Assembly (NCBI RefSeq): GCF_002078875.1
Contig: NC_034410.1
Span: 100,924,556-100,988,555, forward strand
Length of the DNA stretch: 64,000 nt
Direction: 5' to 3'
From: Numida meleagris
Lineage: Eukaryota; Chordata; Aves; Galliformes; Numididae
Positions within the stretch are counted from its first letter, which is position 1; the number at the start of each line of letters is the position of its first letter. Position numbers and translations under genes: made by a program. Positions 1 through 13,417 of the stretch are shown here, in pieces. The notes beneath the pieces are model-generated. The model did not search any database. It had not been told where the DNA came from and saw nothing but the letters and a program-made list of their open reading frames with translations.

Positions 1-1150
1 CCTTGGGCCAGAAAAGCCTGGGAGGGAGCATTCTTGTGGCAGCACTCAGCTCTCGTAATGACCAGTGTTTGCTTGCTAACTGTCTGACATGGTTGTTTCC
101 TTGTGGTGCTTTGTGCCTGATGGCAGTGCAGATGGGTACTCGGTTCTCTTATGTGGTTCAGCTGGCTGGCTTTCTGTCAAGCCTGATTTTGGGGTGGTTC
201 CAGTTTTGATGTGGATTTGGTGTAGGAAGAAGGCTGTCCTTGTGATAAGGGTAAAGTGCTCTCCTACATGGTGTGGCGTAGGTTTGCATCTCCATTTGCT
301 GTCACTGTAATAAATCCATTTGTGATTATATGCTAAGACTGGACAGGTTAACTGCTGAGTTGAACTTGTGAAGTTACACGTTTATGTCACCAGAGTTCCT
401 CTGGTTGGAAAAAAAGCAAATCTGCATAATCTGTGCAGGACAGCTGAAAACTCATCCTAATGTTGTTGCTTTGATGTCTGTTTGAAGGGGAAGAAAAGGT
501 TTCCTCTCTATCGCTGTCTTTAAAGGATGCTGTTCCAGCAGTGTAATAAATGAGAGCTGGATCTGGGAGTTGCATTCAGTGGAAGGGAGTGTTCTCCCAG
601 ATGTGTTTTAATTGAATTGTCCTGTGAAAATGGGCTCACCTTGGGATTCAGTAACATGCAGTTCAGGGGCTTACAGTTGAAAAAGAGAGGAATGCAGCAG
701 ATGCCACATAGTTGTGATACTTGTGATGGCTGTTGATACTGATATCTTGAGGCTTGTGTTCTCTCTTTCACTACATAAACAAGTACAGGATGAACCTCCA
801 TGTGTAACCTTGACATATGACTGGATCTTTGCTTTGTAGTTCATTAGGAGTTTATCCAAATTGCGGTAACTGTGTATTGGGAAACAGATTAAACATAAAA
901 AATGAAACATCAACTCTTTTTTTTTTTTCTTTTTCACCTGAGGGAAAGATGTATTTCTGTTCCTCTGAAATTTCATTTTTAAGAAATGGAACTTCAGTTC
1001 TAGTCCGCCTGAGAATAACTGAGAGCCCTTACATCTAAATTTGTCAGGTTAAGAAGTCAGAACTGCTGGTGCAGATCAGCCATAACCCAAAAGACATCAA
1101 AGCAGTGTTTTCTTTCTCAGTATTTCCAATGTGGCCAAGCTTTGTGTGTG
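1..1150. other. Non-coding DNA, nothing recognised
   Basis: Short frames only, none with a known protein motif. One T-rich run occurs near 917-935. No exon, promoter or repeat family could be supported. Confidence 0.6.
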
Positions 1151-1206
1151 ATGTTGGGCTGCGTGACCTTCAGAGGTCCCTTCCAGCCTGAATTATTCTG
1201 TTTCTT
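1151..1206 (+). mobile_element. CR1 3'-end fragment
   Basis: The words GTTGGGCTGCGTGACCTTC, AGAGGTCCCTTCCAGCCTGA and ATTATTCTGT match the last ~55 bases of common avian CR1 elements in sense orientation. The upstream part of the element is absent or too diverged to see. Confidence 0.82.
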
Positions 1207-4059
1207 GTAAAGTAGGAAAGTACAACTAAAACCCACAGAACTAGCCAGAGTTACCAGTTGGTTAGATGGCAACTTCTGAAACAATTTATCTGGCCTCACA
1301 GCTTTGGAAAGGTACCTGTGGAACAGGCTGTCAGCAGCATGAACTGTTTTGGTAACCATCTTTCTGTTTGCTGTCTTTCTGGCTGTTATTCTGCCCTGTG
1401 CTAGATGTGCTTTCTGTATGTGATCAGAAATGCGTACTGATTTCATACCTAGTTATATACATCAGTGGAGAACTGAGTCATTACTAGCAGCTGTCTGCAG
1501 GTTTGGTCATATTGCTTCATGGGAACCCAGAAATGTGCTGGTGATTGAGGCATCGCTGGTCATATGTCAGTAGGACGGCTGCGGTATGTAAGCTTCAGTG
1601 CTCCATAAGAGGCTTTTCAGCTTGTTTTGGGTGGAAGACTGAGCACCAGAGGATAATAAGGATACCCACTGGATTGACTTTGATGCATTGTCTAAAATCA
1701 GTCTTTCTAGGTTAACGTTCACAATCCAACATTTTACTTCAAGGAAGCTACAAATAAGCCTAGTAACATTTTTAATCCTTTTCTGGACTAAAATAAAGCA
1801 TGCATAAGGAGGAGAGATTTTGCTTATGTTATTTCAACCAATCACTTCTACTGTTTTGGTAATTGGTGAGGTTTGAGAAATGCTTTTCTCTATTACTTCC
1901 CCTTGTGCATATTTCCAATAACTGAGTTGTATGTGTGCCCATACGTTTCATTTTTCAGGACGTATTGATGTTTATGTGATGGCTCAATATATGGGTTGCA
2001 GTTTCAGTCTAGCTGAACATATTCCAACCACTAAGTGTGGGAAGAAGGGAGTTGTGCTTCTTAGTTCCAATTGTAAAAAGAGGAGTGGAGGCTGGTCCGG
2101 CTCCAAATGATTATCTGAATAAACTGTGGGAAGTTGAGTTTTTATTAAAAACCAAAATAACAGAAAAAAAAAAAACAAAGAAAGAAAAGCAACAAAACAA
2201 AAAATCACCAGCAAGGGAAAAAAAAGGGAGAAGGAATAACAAGAAATTGGCAATTAGAGATGGGATGTTTTTCAAGATACTCAATTTTAGAAAGAAGTTG
2301 ACCTGCAAGTTACAAGGGCCAGGGAAGAGCTGTTAAGTTTCCTAACCAATGCTTTCTCCCGAAGGAGAGAGAATGAGTGTATTCTAGGCTAATGCTTGGA
2401 AGGAGGCTGGCCTCAGGATGTCTTCATTAAAACAGCTCTGTCCTCCGTGTTCCAAAGTGCTGTTCATGCTGAGCGGAACTGATAAAGTTCTCATTTTAAA
2501 AAAATGCACGTTGAAAATTAAATCTATTCTCTGTGCTGTCAGAGTGCCTTTCTGATCTGGAATAAATCCCATAAACTGTTTCTTTCAGCCAGTGTGCAGA
2601 GATAAGAGAATACACTGGTGAATCTTGTGTCCAGGCTGTCATTACGTGGACTGGGAAAAATGGGAGGCACTACAGATATTTAAGGACAAACTACAAATAT
2701 TTAAGGACAAAATAATTTAAGAGAACTGTCTTCTGCAAGGTGTTGGTGTCAAACTGATGAGTAAACAGTTTAAGACAGTGTCACTGTATTAGCCATAAGA
2801 GGGATGTTATTCAAATTGTGATTTCCTTTATTTTGAAAATGAAGCTTGCAGTGATCTATCTACCACCATTATTGGCTTCCCTTTACCTGTTGTTCTGTAA
2901 TTCCTTCTAACTTTCTACAGCTCAACGTATTTTTATTTAACAGAGCTTCTAACTGGTGGTCGCTGTTCTTTACCCTTTTATTTCCATTTCCCTGTTTCAT
3001 TTGAGAGAAGCACTTGTGATTTTAATAAATAAGAATTTGTATTCAACTGGTATTTGGGTTCTACTTGTACTACTAGTTTACTGCTTTCTTTTGAGAAGAT
3101 AATTTTTTTTGTAAGTTTAGCTTAAGGTTAGCCCATCTGACTAGAGGAGGTGAAGAATGGTTTAGTTCAAGATAAAGAATCAAGTAGAACTCAATACCCT
3201 AGACAGAGTTAGAAGATGTAGAGTTCTGAATTAGTAGTCTGAGTATTGGAGAATCCAAAGAAAATCTATTAAAATGTTGTCAGGAAAAGACACTGATGAG
3301 CAAGCTCTTTGGACCTCACTCCCAAAGTTTTGAGGTAAGCTTGTATCCTCTTGCATTTCAACCAAAAAGCATAAAAGCTATCAGGGGATTCCACTTTGGC
3401 CAAGGAATCTGAAGTTTCTTTGGTCTCTGAAGAAAAGCCTGATGGCACAGTTGTGAGGGGAAGAAACCCAATCTTCCCTTTCCCTCTGAGGTGATAATGT
3501 CTTTCTTATCGTGGCAGTGCTGCATTAAGGATATACATTTGTGAATATAAGTGGAAAACTTATAAAACTATGATAAATATTTATGTAAAGCTATGGCATA
3601 GGGTTTGTTAATATGATGGATTGTGTAGTAGCGCATAAAGGGGCTTCTGTTGCAAGGGCTTATTTCAAAGCACTTACACTGATGTTTAGAAGAAACAAAG
3701 CTGTTACAGTCCGTAATTCATTTAATGTGCTACAGACAAATTGCTAACACACATTAGAGAGAAGCTGTAGTTTTTTGGGTCTGTTTTAGCCAAATTCTCA
3801 GTGCGTTAGAAAAATTCTTATATCCATTTCTGAGTAACGCTAGGGTAACTGTCATTACCTGCTAGATGAGAGAGAATGGCTTTGTTTAAAAAAAAAAAAA
3901 GTGGATTTCAGCTATGAGGCTCTTAGTAATCAGTAATGAGGCCAGGGAAATCAGCTGAAAAAATGTTGATTCTGGCCATGAATTTAAGTAAATGACATTT
4001 TGCTTTCATTTGAATGCTGTGGATGATTGTATGACGTGGACTGGGGTCCTCAGAAGGGT
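1207..4059. other. Non-coding DNA
   Basis: Contains a purine-rich A-tract (about 2,160-2,235), a small tandem duplication and an A13 run (3,888-3,900). The lysine-rich frame over the A-tract is a composition artefact. Nothing else is recognised. Confidence 0.6.
2670..2711. repeat. 21-bp tandem duplication
   Basis: Two adjacent 21-base units, CTACAGATATTTAAGGACAA(A) and CTACAAATATTTAAGGACAA(A), differ at one base. This is a simple local duplication. Confidence 0.9.
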
Positions 4060-4190
4060 TTTGCTTCCAGATTCTGCTACTGGCTGAAGATGTATGGCTC
4101 CTCTACACCTCAGTTGCTCTATCAGTAAAATGAGGGTGGTAATGGTGATACTAGAAGGTTTTTAAAGTTCTGTATGACAGTAATGACGAG
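4060..4190 (+). mobile_element. MIR-type SINE relic (diverged)
   Basis: The order GATTCTGCTACTGGCTG, then CTACACCTCAGTTGCTC, ATCAGTAAAATGAGGGTGG and TAATGGTGATACT parallels the core of MIR SINEs (an A/C-free restatement of 'gctctgccact...cctcagttt...tgtaaaatgggg...aataat'). The match is by eye and the element is old. Confidence 0.6.
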
Positions 4191-4227
4191 GTGTTACGAT
4201 TTTCTGTGACCAAGCCTAAGGATCCTT

Positions 4228-4278
4228 AATTCAGCTCTCCTGTCGTGACCTTGGGTCACTGTGCCTCATGCTGCTGTC
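4228..4278 (+). mobile_element. Possible second MIR-type fragment
   Basis: CAGCTCTCCTGTCGTGACC followed by TTGGGTCACTGTGCCTCATG resembles the MIR segment around 'gtgaccttgggcaagtcac...gtgcctcag', but it is short. It could be a piece displaced from the neighbouring relic, a separate insertion, or chance. Confidence 0.35.
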
Positions 4279-4705
4279 ATGAAGCTGTGGATGTATTAGA
4301 CCACAAATTCTGTTCCTGGCATACGCCCGAACAGTTATTAATTTGGCTTTTGTGTTCAAACCTTCTGTTTAATTTGAATTAGCTTAGATGTAATTTGAGT
4401 TAAAATGCCTTGGTCTCTGGTTTCTCTGCGAGGTCAGGTTGCTGCGTGTGGAGAGCCAGCATGCTGAGGCTGTTTTGCAGCAAAATGGACTCTAAAGTCC
4501 AAGGCCCTTTGTCAGTGAAGCAGACTCTGTTTACCCATGGCAGTGCTGCTGCTCATTATCTACATCGTTGTCAAAAGGTTATATAAAATACAGAAGGATA
4601 AGGGGCCAGGCTGTGTCCGGGAGAAGGGCTCTGGATCACTGCGGAGCAAATGCAGCCTTTGCAGGCTGCAGGCTGGCACAGCCTTTCCCCTCCCCTAGAG
4701 AAACA

Positions 4706-4736
<31 letters not shown>

Positions 4737-7700
4737 GGCCATATGTTTTAGTAGTCTGAGTATGGTAATCCGGGCTCCAGCTTTTATAGGATGGTTACCC
4801 AGTTTGTTTCCGAAGTGAGACTTTTTCTTCCCTGTTTGAGTTCTACAAGGGTTGTAATTGTAAACCTTATTTTTTTTTTTTATTGCAGATTATTCTTAGT
4901 AGGATTACATTTAACTACATCTCCTTTGAGGCCAGCCTGTCTGTCACTTGTTTGTATGACATGGGGTCACACACACCAGTTTGTTCTTGGCTCCCAATGT
5001 GAATTTCAGAGCCACTGCTCCTTACCCAGCTCCCCGTCCCTCTTCTCATGCTCTATTCTCCCTACAGAAAGGCACTGAGGCTCTCTGCCCCAGGAAAGGA
5101 GATCCTGCTGATGCTTTCCAGTACCCCAGATTGCTCATTCTGACCTAGGGTGGTCGGTGCACTGTGAATGTTCAGAGCATTCAGATTGTTTGCAGGCGTG
5201 CCCTTCTGTACACTGCACTGATGATACTGTGGCCCGTTTGCAGGGATTAAATTTTAGAATTTTCATAGATTAAAGTAGACACAAAGGTTTGTGGTGGTGA
5301 CATTTCGAAACAGCTCGACCCTTTTGTTAGGATGTGATCAGAATCATGCCAGTTTTATATAAAACAACAGTTGGGAATCGTTCTCCTCAGGGGAGCCCTT
5401 TCTCAGGTGCCTGGTGAGGCCCAGCCCAGCATGGGCCCTAATCCTGCCCCAGAGCCTGCAGGCTGCCCTCCTGCTTTACACCCAGGCCCACCGGTCTCAT
5501 GCATTGCCCCTGAGCAGAATAGGGCCTCATGCACTGCATCTCTCATTTGAAAAATAAGGCACAAATGTAGCGCCCTAGCAGGCTGAAATGTGTGTGTGTA
5601 TCGGGGAGGAGGGGAATAATGAGTAGGAGAAGATTTATGCCTTCCTTTGCGCTGTTGCTTGGTAACAGAAAATGCCTCTTAAGCCTATTTTTGGAGAGGG
5701 GAGGGGTGAAACTTGATTCAGTGACCATCTGTCCCAAGCCAGTTGATTTCCTGTTGAGCTGTCCTTTGTTTCTGTCAAACAATTGATTGTTACCCTTTGC
5801 AGATAAAGATACTGTTGGTGACATTGCCCTGAATCAGCAGGTTGGCTTGCAGAGACGACAAATCAGACCTACCACTTTTTTTTTAATGTTTTGGGTTTTT
5901 GGTTCTTCTGAGGCCACTAATTGTGTTTATTCTGGTTTTTATTCATCTGTATTGTTCCCTCTCTTTTTCTTTTTGATTTGTTTTTCTTTTTGGGGAATGT
6001 CCATCAGTACAGTTTCAGAGCAATATAAATTTAATTGAAACATTTTTTTCAAGAAGAAATAATAATGCTCATTTTGTAGTGTGACGTCGTTAGGAAAAAG
6101 CCATAGTTCTGGCTGCATAAGCTTTTTGGCAGTGAGGGGAGCAGAAATTAGCTGAAGTCACTATTGAAGAAATCCCTGCTGTTTCTTTAAAACAAAACCA
6201 AAGGGTATTTTTTTTTTTTTAAATTACGAATGGAATATTTGCTATTGTTCTTGCTTAATTGTTAGAAAATCATTCTCTGTTTGAGTATTTCCTGATGTTT
6301 GCTTAGTTAGTAATAGATTTAAACTCTGATTAGATTATTTTTGTCATCTTCTTTATTTATATTGCAAAAGCCCATATTTTTCCTTTAGGTTTATGCATGC
6401 AGGGCACAAGGCACGTGCTCTGTAGCTACCTTTATTGGTTAAGCATTCACATTCTATTTTCTTTCCTGCCTTGACTGTTCAGAGAATAGGGTTATGCTTT
6501 GGTCTGCTGGAAAAAAGAGTAAGGAATGTGTGTCCAAAGAGACAAGTAATATCTGCAAAAACAGAAGATATGTAGTCTGCAGCGTTTCCCCATTGTCCTG
6601 GATCTATGTTGGATTAGGATCTTTTTGAGCTGGTAGCAAGGTACCGACTGAACACTGATTTTAGTGGATGTTGGGTCAGGCATACTTGTGGGTTTTCCTT
6701 ACTTTCTTTTTGAAGTTGCATGAGATGATTAAAATCTGTGACTTGGCTTAATAAGAGTTTCATATCAAACCACGTCGATGAGCCTGTGGTTAGACATGTG
6801 ATAGGAGTGTGGCTGACTTGCTGATTAGCCACCTTTGTGTCTTTCTTTTTGGTTGACTGTTTACATACCTGAACCTCAGCCTTTTCCCCCTGTCATGTTG
6901 CTGTTTGTTTGCCATACGCTGTGATCTGGCAAAGGAGCTGATCCACTTGAAAAATAACTTATTTTTCTAGATTACTTTTTCAGGTGTATAAGTTCCTTGA
7001 TCCAGTTCACCATGGAACGACACACCAAGCTTAGGTGTGCAATGATGTCTGTGACCAACTGAGTAGAATCTCTTTTTCATTAGTTAATGGCAAACATATA
7101 GAACTCTTTACAAATATGCCGTTTCTCTTAGGTAGATAAATACAGCTTTAGGATTAATTTGGGAATTTTGTTAACTGGATAGATGTACAGTTTTTGTAAA
7201 ATTAGTTGGACAAACGTGCTGCTTTCTGCCTTTCTTGTGCTAGAAATTAATAGATAGCATCAAGATGTCTTTCAGCTATTTTTACACTGTCTTGAAAAAT
7301 ACATCAAGATCCAAAAACATTAGTGTAACTGTGTAAATGAGGTTAATGTTTGGGGCTAGGGAGTTTAAACTTTGCAGGGAGGGAGCTATTCTGAATTGCC
7401 TTGAACTGATTTTTTTTTCCTCCTACCTGCAGAAATGAGTTTCTTAGAAGGGGGGGGGGGAAATAAAGCGCTTGAGAATTTTATTTCAGGCTTGAAAATC
7501 CTGTGCCATGTATTTTTCTGGCATAGAGGAAGCAAGGAGTAGTTATTTTTATGTTGCTAAGCTGTATAGCTCAAATTGTAGGGAACAGACAAAAGGTCCA
7601 GTTCTCTCAAGCAGGTGAGTCAGTGGGGCACGCAGATGACAGCAGTTAGGATTCTGGTTTGCACCTATCTCCATGCTTTCCTGAGTTGTGTTGTACTGCA

Positions 7701-10700
7701 TTTCTTCCATTAAAACAGATCTCATGTGTCCTTTGTTCACAGATAAAAGCAGCTGCAGATCTGCTATTCAGAGGGCGCAGCACCTGTGGCTTACCTTACA
7801 TGCAGGAGAGCAGTAACTTGAGAAAGAGAGGCAGGTAGGAGACTGGCATCTGCTTGCATTCACCTTCTCGTGTTGCTGTTGTAAGGATGCAATTATTTAT
7901 GTATGTCTTTTGCCTTTTGAATGCAGTCAACCAGAGTCTGAGCAGTGCGTTTCAGTGCTGGAGCGTTCTGCAGTGCTTTTCTTTGAGGAAGGGACACGAA
8001 TGGGATAGGGTCTTGAGTGGTAGGGTCATGATCAAGTTGCTTTTTCATACCAGGTGAATTAATCTTAGCTCCTTGCATATGTCATTGTTACAATGATCCT
8101 ATTGCAACTCAGCCACCATTTACAGAACCAATAGCAGTGCTGTCCTTGATGCGAGTTCGGGAAATCTTTCTTTTCTGTGGTATAAAGGCCTACTTGTGGT
8201 TTGCAGGAGAGTTTGGACACTGTATCAATGAATTCTTGCTGTGAGAAGAATGGTGCTGTCCTGTCCTCTCCAGCCCGTACCTCTATTTCCAAAACAATGT
8301 GCATCAAAGGTGAAAGTGCCGAGCTTCTCTTCTCCTAGGAAGGTGTGGCTCCTGGTACTGGTGGTAGGCTTTCTGGAGAGGAAGGAATTAAAAAAAGATT
8401 TTTATGGGATGTTTTTTTTTCCGGCAAGTGGTTTTCTGCTGAAGCTTATCTTTGGAAAGAAAAAGAATAAAGAAGCATGAACTTAAGGGAGATATGTGGT
8501 CAGCTAATTAATTGTCTGTCACAGCCCTCTTCTGCCTTAGAAGCTCTTCTCCAGGTGAATGCTTGCCTTCAGAATAGCTCTGGGCCTTGGGCATGCTGAC
8601 TGTGCTTATCCTCCAGTCTTTGCTTTGTCTTGGCTTGATTGCTGGCCGAGCTGCTCGTCTTGGACCACCTCTGCTAGCTTAATTTACATTGCACTTTAGG
8701 GAACTCGCTTAGTTTCCTGAAAGCAGGAGAACAGTCCGTATGATCAGTCCTGCCCTGTATTCTGGTTCATCTCATGTGCCCCCTGATGGATGGTGAGAAT
8801 GCTTAGTAGTGGACAGCAGTCATTGGGAGATTTTCTGGAGCTGCTTGGAACAGCTGCCTTTTCGTCTTTTCTGGTGAGGGAGAACAATCCATAGAAAAGC
8901 TTTGTGGGGGCTAGACGAAATCAACTGATTTAAGTTCTCTTTCATTTCTGCTTCTTCAGGGAAGAATTATTCCAGTATGTGTAGAGCTGGGAAAGGATCT
9001 GCTGTTTTTGCTGAAAGAAACCTTTCATGGGCTAGCTAGGCAGGGGAGAGCACTCTTACCCTGTTTGGGCAGGCGGGCAGGGCTGTGCCAAGTATGCAAA
9101 ACCAGTCTGAAGGTATGAAGTGTTGTAGTAGATTGGAGGGAAAATTGGAGAGAAATAGAGTTTCTGATGATTTATGCAAACCTGTACCTGGTTTCAATAA
9201 TATAAAAATATTTTGTATGCTAAAGAAATTCATTTATTTAAATATTTTAGGAAGCCTTTATTATTTTTCAGAGCTTGTGGTTTCCCCCAAATCTTTTTCT
9301 CCGAAAGTGGTTATACTTACCTTACCTCGTTTAGTCAGAGAACAGAGTGACTGAAAAAGGAAGGGACTAATTGACCTGAAAATTGGACTTCTGAGGCCTA
9401 AGCTAATGTCTCAAATCTGAGGTTACCTTCATTCTGCCTGTGGCAGGAGAAAATGTACTCTTTTATAATCTGCTGGCTCACTGCTCTTACGGATACGCTA
9501 ACCATTGTGGAGCTGAGCTTGTTTCTGGACACCTGATGGCATTCAGGAGGAGGGAAATAGCAAGTCCTTTTTGTATCTACAAAAGACATGGATAATGAAA
9601 TTTACTTCCATACATAATGACTAGTGGGATTTCATTTAGGTATTCTTTTTGATTTAACTTAGAAGTTGGAGTTGCCTGGAGAAATACTGCTGTTTTGCTG
9701 TGTGATTAGATGAACTGGTGTGTTCTGGGAGGATGTAAACTTGATGTTTCTGAACAACACTTTATGTGATTCTAAAATTGGGTGTTGCCCACTTTCCATA
9801 TGTTTGTAAATGACTGCAGAAGACTGCAAATAAATGGAGGCAGTAGTTTTCTCTGTATCAGTGGTGTCTTGAAATGGCAATTTCTTTGAATGAAAACAGA
9901 TAAAGTGGAATGTGTCAGTTTGAAGAGAGATGATCAAATGTATGGGGAGATTAGATCAGTCTCCCTGTGTGAACTGCTGTCAACTCCCAGTTTTTCTCAT
10001 GTAAAGATTTGTCATCCCATGATGACCATGTAGATTTTTTTTTACTTTTATTTTTCTCCTCACTGAGGGAAAAGTGTTCTTTCCTTTTCCCTGTTTTTCT
10101 CACTCTGCAGCGACACTACGCTTTATCATCATATCAAGGAAGTTGATCAAGCTTTTGAGAAGACTTAGTTTTGATTAACAGGATGTTTTCATTGGCTGTA
10201 TTGTTGTGTGTTTGTAATTTGTAGTTGATTCCACAGTCCTCTTTTGAGGAGAATTAGCTGACTTTCTTGGGTTTTCTGGACATGTCAATGTTGTACTAGC
10301 CAGAGGAGGAAACTGCACGAAGCTGTGAGTGTAAAGTTGGAGGAGCTTTTGGCATGCTAGGGGCTGGGTCTAACATAATCCAGATGGTTGAGTTTCTGCT
10401 TATTTTTCTGACATCTTTGCCTGGAGCTTTTTCAGATTGTTTTCCCAAGCGACCAGATACCAGCAAGGGGATGGTCTTGGAGTTAAGCCGGCTCAAGGCA
10501 GTGGTTGGAGGATCTTTGTTCTGGTCTGTCTTGACCACAAAGTTCCTAGCAGACCTTGGGGGTTGGGGATTTGGAGCTCGGTTTGTGTTGTGATCTTTTT
10601 TTTTTTTTTCTTTTTTTCCTTCCATGAGTAAAATGAGCAGCTAAATTCTCCTTAGTGTTTGTGTTGAATTAACACCCCTGTTAAAGCCTGTAAATAAACT

Positions 10701-11899
10701 GTTCGTGAGGTTACCGAAATATCCTGAGTGGATATCTTGGCTTATTTTTCTTGCATTACATTTGTTTAAAGTAAATTCTGCCTTAAGTCCCAGGAAAGTG
10801 GCTCTTTGCTTTACTCCTTGTTTTGGAATGCTATTTATTAGTGATATCCAGAGGGGTCAGAAGCATAAATAATGTTTGTTTCAAGGTTTGTTGGGTGCAA
10901 ATGGTGGGGGGTTCACACTAAAGAGAGCTGTTTTGTTTGGTGTGGCTAATCAGGAGTGAGGCTGGAATTGCTCATAGCTGTCATTCAGGTTTTGTTTCAA
11001 AGTCCAAGGGCCTACTGGGAAAAACAAAAAGCTAATGAAAGCTGACTGTATTTCAGCCCAAACCCTCTGGAATCCAAAATGATGTCCTGACACTCAGTGT
11101 ATTCGTATTCTCCTGCATTCCCATGGTTACTAAGGTAACAGGTTTTTAGAGGCTTTACATCTTCATTGTCAAGTATTTGCTACACTTATTGTTGCTGTTT
11201 GCAGATTAGGGCAATTTAAACAATGCCTTTTGAAATGGGGACCAAAAAATACAAAAAGAAATATAGTAGAAATAGATGTAATGAATGAATTGCCTTCTCT
11301 CCTTGAAATTTTCAGTGCTACTTCTCAGAGACTGCATATGGAATGAGGAGTATTCATTGCAGGACTCTTTGAATATAGATGTTAAGAGTATATGCCTTTT
11401 CCTAACAGCAGAGTTGTCCTGAAGAAACTTAAGTTTCGATTTGCATCAGGGTATTCTCTGATTAAAATACATCGAAGACAGTCACCTGAATTTCACAAGC
11501 TGTATTACTGCTACATTTCTGCATCTGTGAAATCATACTTTAAAAATTTAGCATCCAAGGACAAATAGGAAGACTTTTGTGTGTGTTTAACTGCATGCTA
11601 GAACTTTAGCCCAGGGTGCTCTGTTGGTGCTCCTCTGTGTCCATTTAGCTAAAGCAGAAACACGCTTGTTCACATCTTCCCTGGAAAACTGGATCGTGGT
11701 GGAGATAAGACCTATTTTAAATGCATCTTCTAGAAAATGACTTTTGTACTGTCTTATTTTTTCCTGGCTTCTAGAAGGTTTGCTACAGCAAATGTCTTCT
11801 GTATCTGTGGCAAGAGAGCTATTAAAAAAAAAAATTGGTGCAGTGTTAACTCTTGAAACTACTGAGGACTTTACATCAAGCTGATTTATCTATTGGCTG
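4279..11899. other. Non-coding DNA, mostly featureless
   Basis: Holds the T28 run, a GC-rich stretch near 5,390-5,520 of unknown origin, a G11 run (7,450-7,460) and T-rich runs near 6,208 and 10,595. All frames are short and lack motifs. No splice-flanked exon is convincing. Confidence 0.6.
4709..4736. repeat. T28 homopolymer
   Basis: An uninterrupted run of about 28 T. No SINE body that would make it a reverse-strand poly-A tail is recognisable beside it. Confidence 0.95.
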
Positions 11900-12060
11900 T
11901 TAGGTGAGTAATTTTAAGCTTTGTGTCATAATCTTTCTTCTGTAAAATATGGATAATGCCCAGATATGAGTTAGGAGGAAAAACTTAGCCTGTCTTAGCC
12001 CATGTGTATGAAGTACTTTGGGGGATTGTGATGCTGTGTGTGTAAGATTATGTGCTCAGA
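11900..12060 (+). mobile_element. Possible MIR or L2-type SINE relic
   Basis: TTTCTTCTGTAAAATATGG followed by ATAATGCC resembles the MIR core word, and the later TGAAGTACTTTGGGGGAT resembles the SINE/LINE 3' tail word. Similarity is weak outside these two words. Confidence 0.42.
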
Positions 12061-13090
12061 TCATGACATACAAAAGGTAAGGCTGGAGCTCTCCCTGTCA
12101 GCAATTTTCTGATGTTTTGGTTTTGATAAAGTTTTAATTATATCATTATGTAATTCTCATCATACATATTAGCTTTAATTAAAAAAAATAGAACTTACTG
12201 CGTTTATATGAAGCAAGCTAGTGCTATGATTGTGCATTTATGATGTAGTTTAAATAATTGCTATTTTTGTAAGAATTATGGAGTTTAAATATTGTTTCAC
12301 TGATGTTTTTTGGTGTGGTTTCTTTTATCCCCTCCGCTCCCCTTGCTTCCTAAACAGCTTTTGCTCTTTGCCTGCTGCAGTTCAAAAGCTTTTAAAGTAG
12401 CAGAGTTAGTTAGTGCCTCACTGCAGAGCTGCTTACAGCTTGTGTTGCTAGAAATGTGATGTGAACAGAGTTTGAAGAGTCAAGGAAGACTTCCTAACTG
12501 TAGTTAGAGCTCCTGTTGGTAAACAAAATATTGCTTCATGCCTATCAAATCAATCGCATTTGTGATCTCCTCATTGCTAATAACTGAGTTTGAATATTTT
12601 TATTTAACTAACTGAACTGGTTATGTCTCATTCATATACGCAGTCTGGGCTCATCTTTAATTCTGCACTAGTGTTTCTATCTCTGCATAAAAACCCTTGT
12701 TTAAACAAAGTTTCTTTAAAATAAAATGTAATTTTAAACTGTATTATCTAGAAGCTGGATTCTGTTTCAGAGTAAGTAATCCTACCAGGTAATTTCTAGG
12801 AATAGGCAACACATGCCCAGTGATGAAAGCAGTCTTTTTCATCTCTCTTTAAAGTGATTACTCTGATGTAGCTGTATTATAAAGATTGGCGTTTCTGTGA
12901 GACTGAATGTATGAAGTGGGCTTGAGATTGAGTTTGGGATGCAGTGTTTTGTAGCTCTCCATGCTGCAGTCTCAGGCACTGTATCTGTTATGCACAACCC
13001 AAACCAGACTGAATGCAGTATGGTGTATGCTAAGTCCTTCTTGCTTGGCACAGAGGCAGTGTTTTTTAGTTGAGAACAGTCTTTCCATAC
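12061..13090. other. Non-coding DNA, nothing recognised
   Basis: AT-rich with no repeat family, motif cluster or coding signal that I can support. Confidence 0.55.
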
Positions 13091-13417
13091 CGGGGAAGAC
13101 GCCGGTTTTCTGTCTGTCCTTGAAGTGAGGCCATAGCCTTATGCTCCAGAGCCATTTGCCCACGCACAGGCAGCAGCTGTGGGCGAGATCCCCTTGCTGC
13201 TGAAATGATTCGCCAACTCACTGAGAGCATGCCCTTGGATTGCATTTTTTATAAAGATAGGCTATATAAAGACAACGTTTTTGCTTCTTGTTTGCTGCTG
13301 AATATAGTTTCTTTGGAAACATGAACTAGAGGCTCTGCCGAGCGCCATTTTGTGAATGGCGCTGGCCTTGGCTTGGGCTTAGTGAGACGAGTGGCTCTAG
13401 GTGCTGGGTTACAGCCG
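13091..13417. promoter_or_regulatory. CpG-enriched patch with inverted repeat, candidate regulatory element
   Basis: I count about 12 CpGs in about 330 bases, far denser than the flanks, though not a full CpG island. Inside it at 13,341-13,363 lie two perfect 9-base arms, AGCGCCATT and AATGGCGCT, separated by five bases. Each arm carries a CGCCATT word like the YY1 core, facing in opposite directions. No splice site, TATA box or open frame ties it to a transcript. Confidence 0.35.

Noticed and set aside
2037..2336. Lysine-rich frame over an A-tract
   Set aside because: A composition artefact of the purine-rich stretch.
4228..4278. TGACC-TTG-GGTCA as an estrogen response element
   Set aside because: The arms point outward (everted), unlike the GGTCA-n3-TGACC layout, and the segment is better explained as a MIR-like word.
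4709..4736. T28 and T27 runs as poly-A tails of reverse-strand retrogenes
   Set aside because: No retrogene body or target-site duplication is recognisable next to either run.
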